A stretch of DNA of 64,000 bases, from the NCBI GenBank assembly GCA_900078405.1, contig FLTS01000001.1, forward strand, positions 558,001 to 622,000, given 5' to 3'. The notes under the pieces are model-generated. The model searched no databases and was not told the DNA's origin. It worked only from the letters and a program-made list of their open reading frames with translations. Positions 62,542 through 64,000 of the stretch are shown here, one piece after another. How positions within the stretch are numbered: position 1 is the stretch's first letter; each line of letters begins with the position of its first letter. The DNA comes from an uncultured Stenotrophomonas sp. GTDB taxonomy: Bacteria > Pseudomonadota > Gammaproteobacteria > Xanthomonadales > Xanthomonadaceae. The position numbers and the translations under genes were made by a program.

Positions 62542-64000
<1,459 letters not shown>

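Overview
The window is a high-G+C (about two thirds G+C by eye), densely coded chromosomal segment of a gammaproteobacterium. It is almost certainly a member of the Xanthomonadaceae (Stenotrophomonas, Pseudoxanthomonas or Xanthomonas group; genus not resolved). The clearest marker is the arginine cluster. It has an N-acetylcitrulline/N-acetylornithine deacetylase-type ArgE, a kinase ArgB fused to an acetyltransferase domain (the Xanthomonas bifunctional N-acetylglutamate synthase/kinase), then argC and argH, followed directly by proB and proA. No phage, plasmid, intact insertion sequence or CRISPR array was seen, and no gap between genes exceeds 300 bases.

Layout. 1-7.8 kb: arginine and proline biosynthesis on the plus strand. 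7.8-11.7 kb: an MFS transporter, tRNA-Pro(CGG), a PHA-system protein, an FHA protein and leucine dehydrogenase. 11.9-15.5 kb: a fused acyl-CoA mutase (IcmF type) divergent from leucine dehydrogenase; together they suggest branched-chain amino acid and acyl-CoA catabolism. 15.5-17.2 kb: a two-gene, lower-G+C island of a DUF262 (ParB/GmrS-like) protein and a HEPN-like protein. This is the only clearly foreign-looking DNA here and the best candidate for a defence or toxin-type system. 17.4-19.8 kb: a PAS-GGDEF protein and a small membrane protein. 19.9-28.7 kb: a GH20 hexosaminidase and a MacA-MacB-NodT tripartite efflux operon divergent from a two-component system. 28.9-32.1 kb: a beta-propeller GGDEF sensor.

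32.2-45.9 kb holds mixed housekeeping and transport genes: RNase T, an acyltransferase, an M14 peptidase, a divergent ArgP/LysE pair, two MFS carriers, an HDOD protein, a pseudouridine synthase, a YgjP metallopeptidase, a DksA-like zinc-finger protein, an MscS channel and a nucleotide pyrophosphatase. 46.0-48.0 kb is an ECF sigma / anti-sigma-like / DUF4097-type operon. 48.1-64.0 kb carries PhnA, a TPR-transglutaminase protein, ThpR, an HD hydrolase, RidA, a lone RnfB, a HAD phosphatase, MetG, DUF2147, a VOC protein, a serine hydrolase, a DUF885 peptidase, DUF502 and DUF4442 proteins, a CnoX-like thioredoxin, two DUF998 membrane proteins in total, and the 5' part of leuS.

A second theme is a dense population of short palindromic repeats, in at least four families. 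They sit between genes, often at the 3' end of one. In seven genes the stop codon itself lies inside a repeat arm, and in icmF related G-rich repeats are read in frame as linker peptides. Start codons were chosen by homology to family N-termini, ribosome-binding sites and overlaps; several remain uncertain and are flagged.
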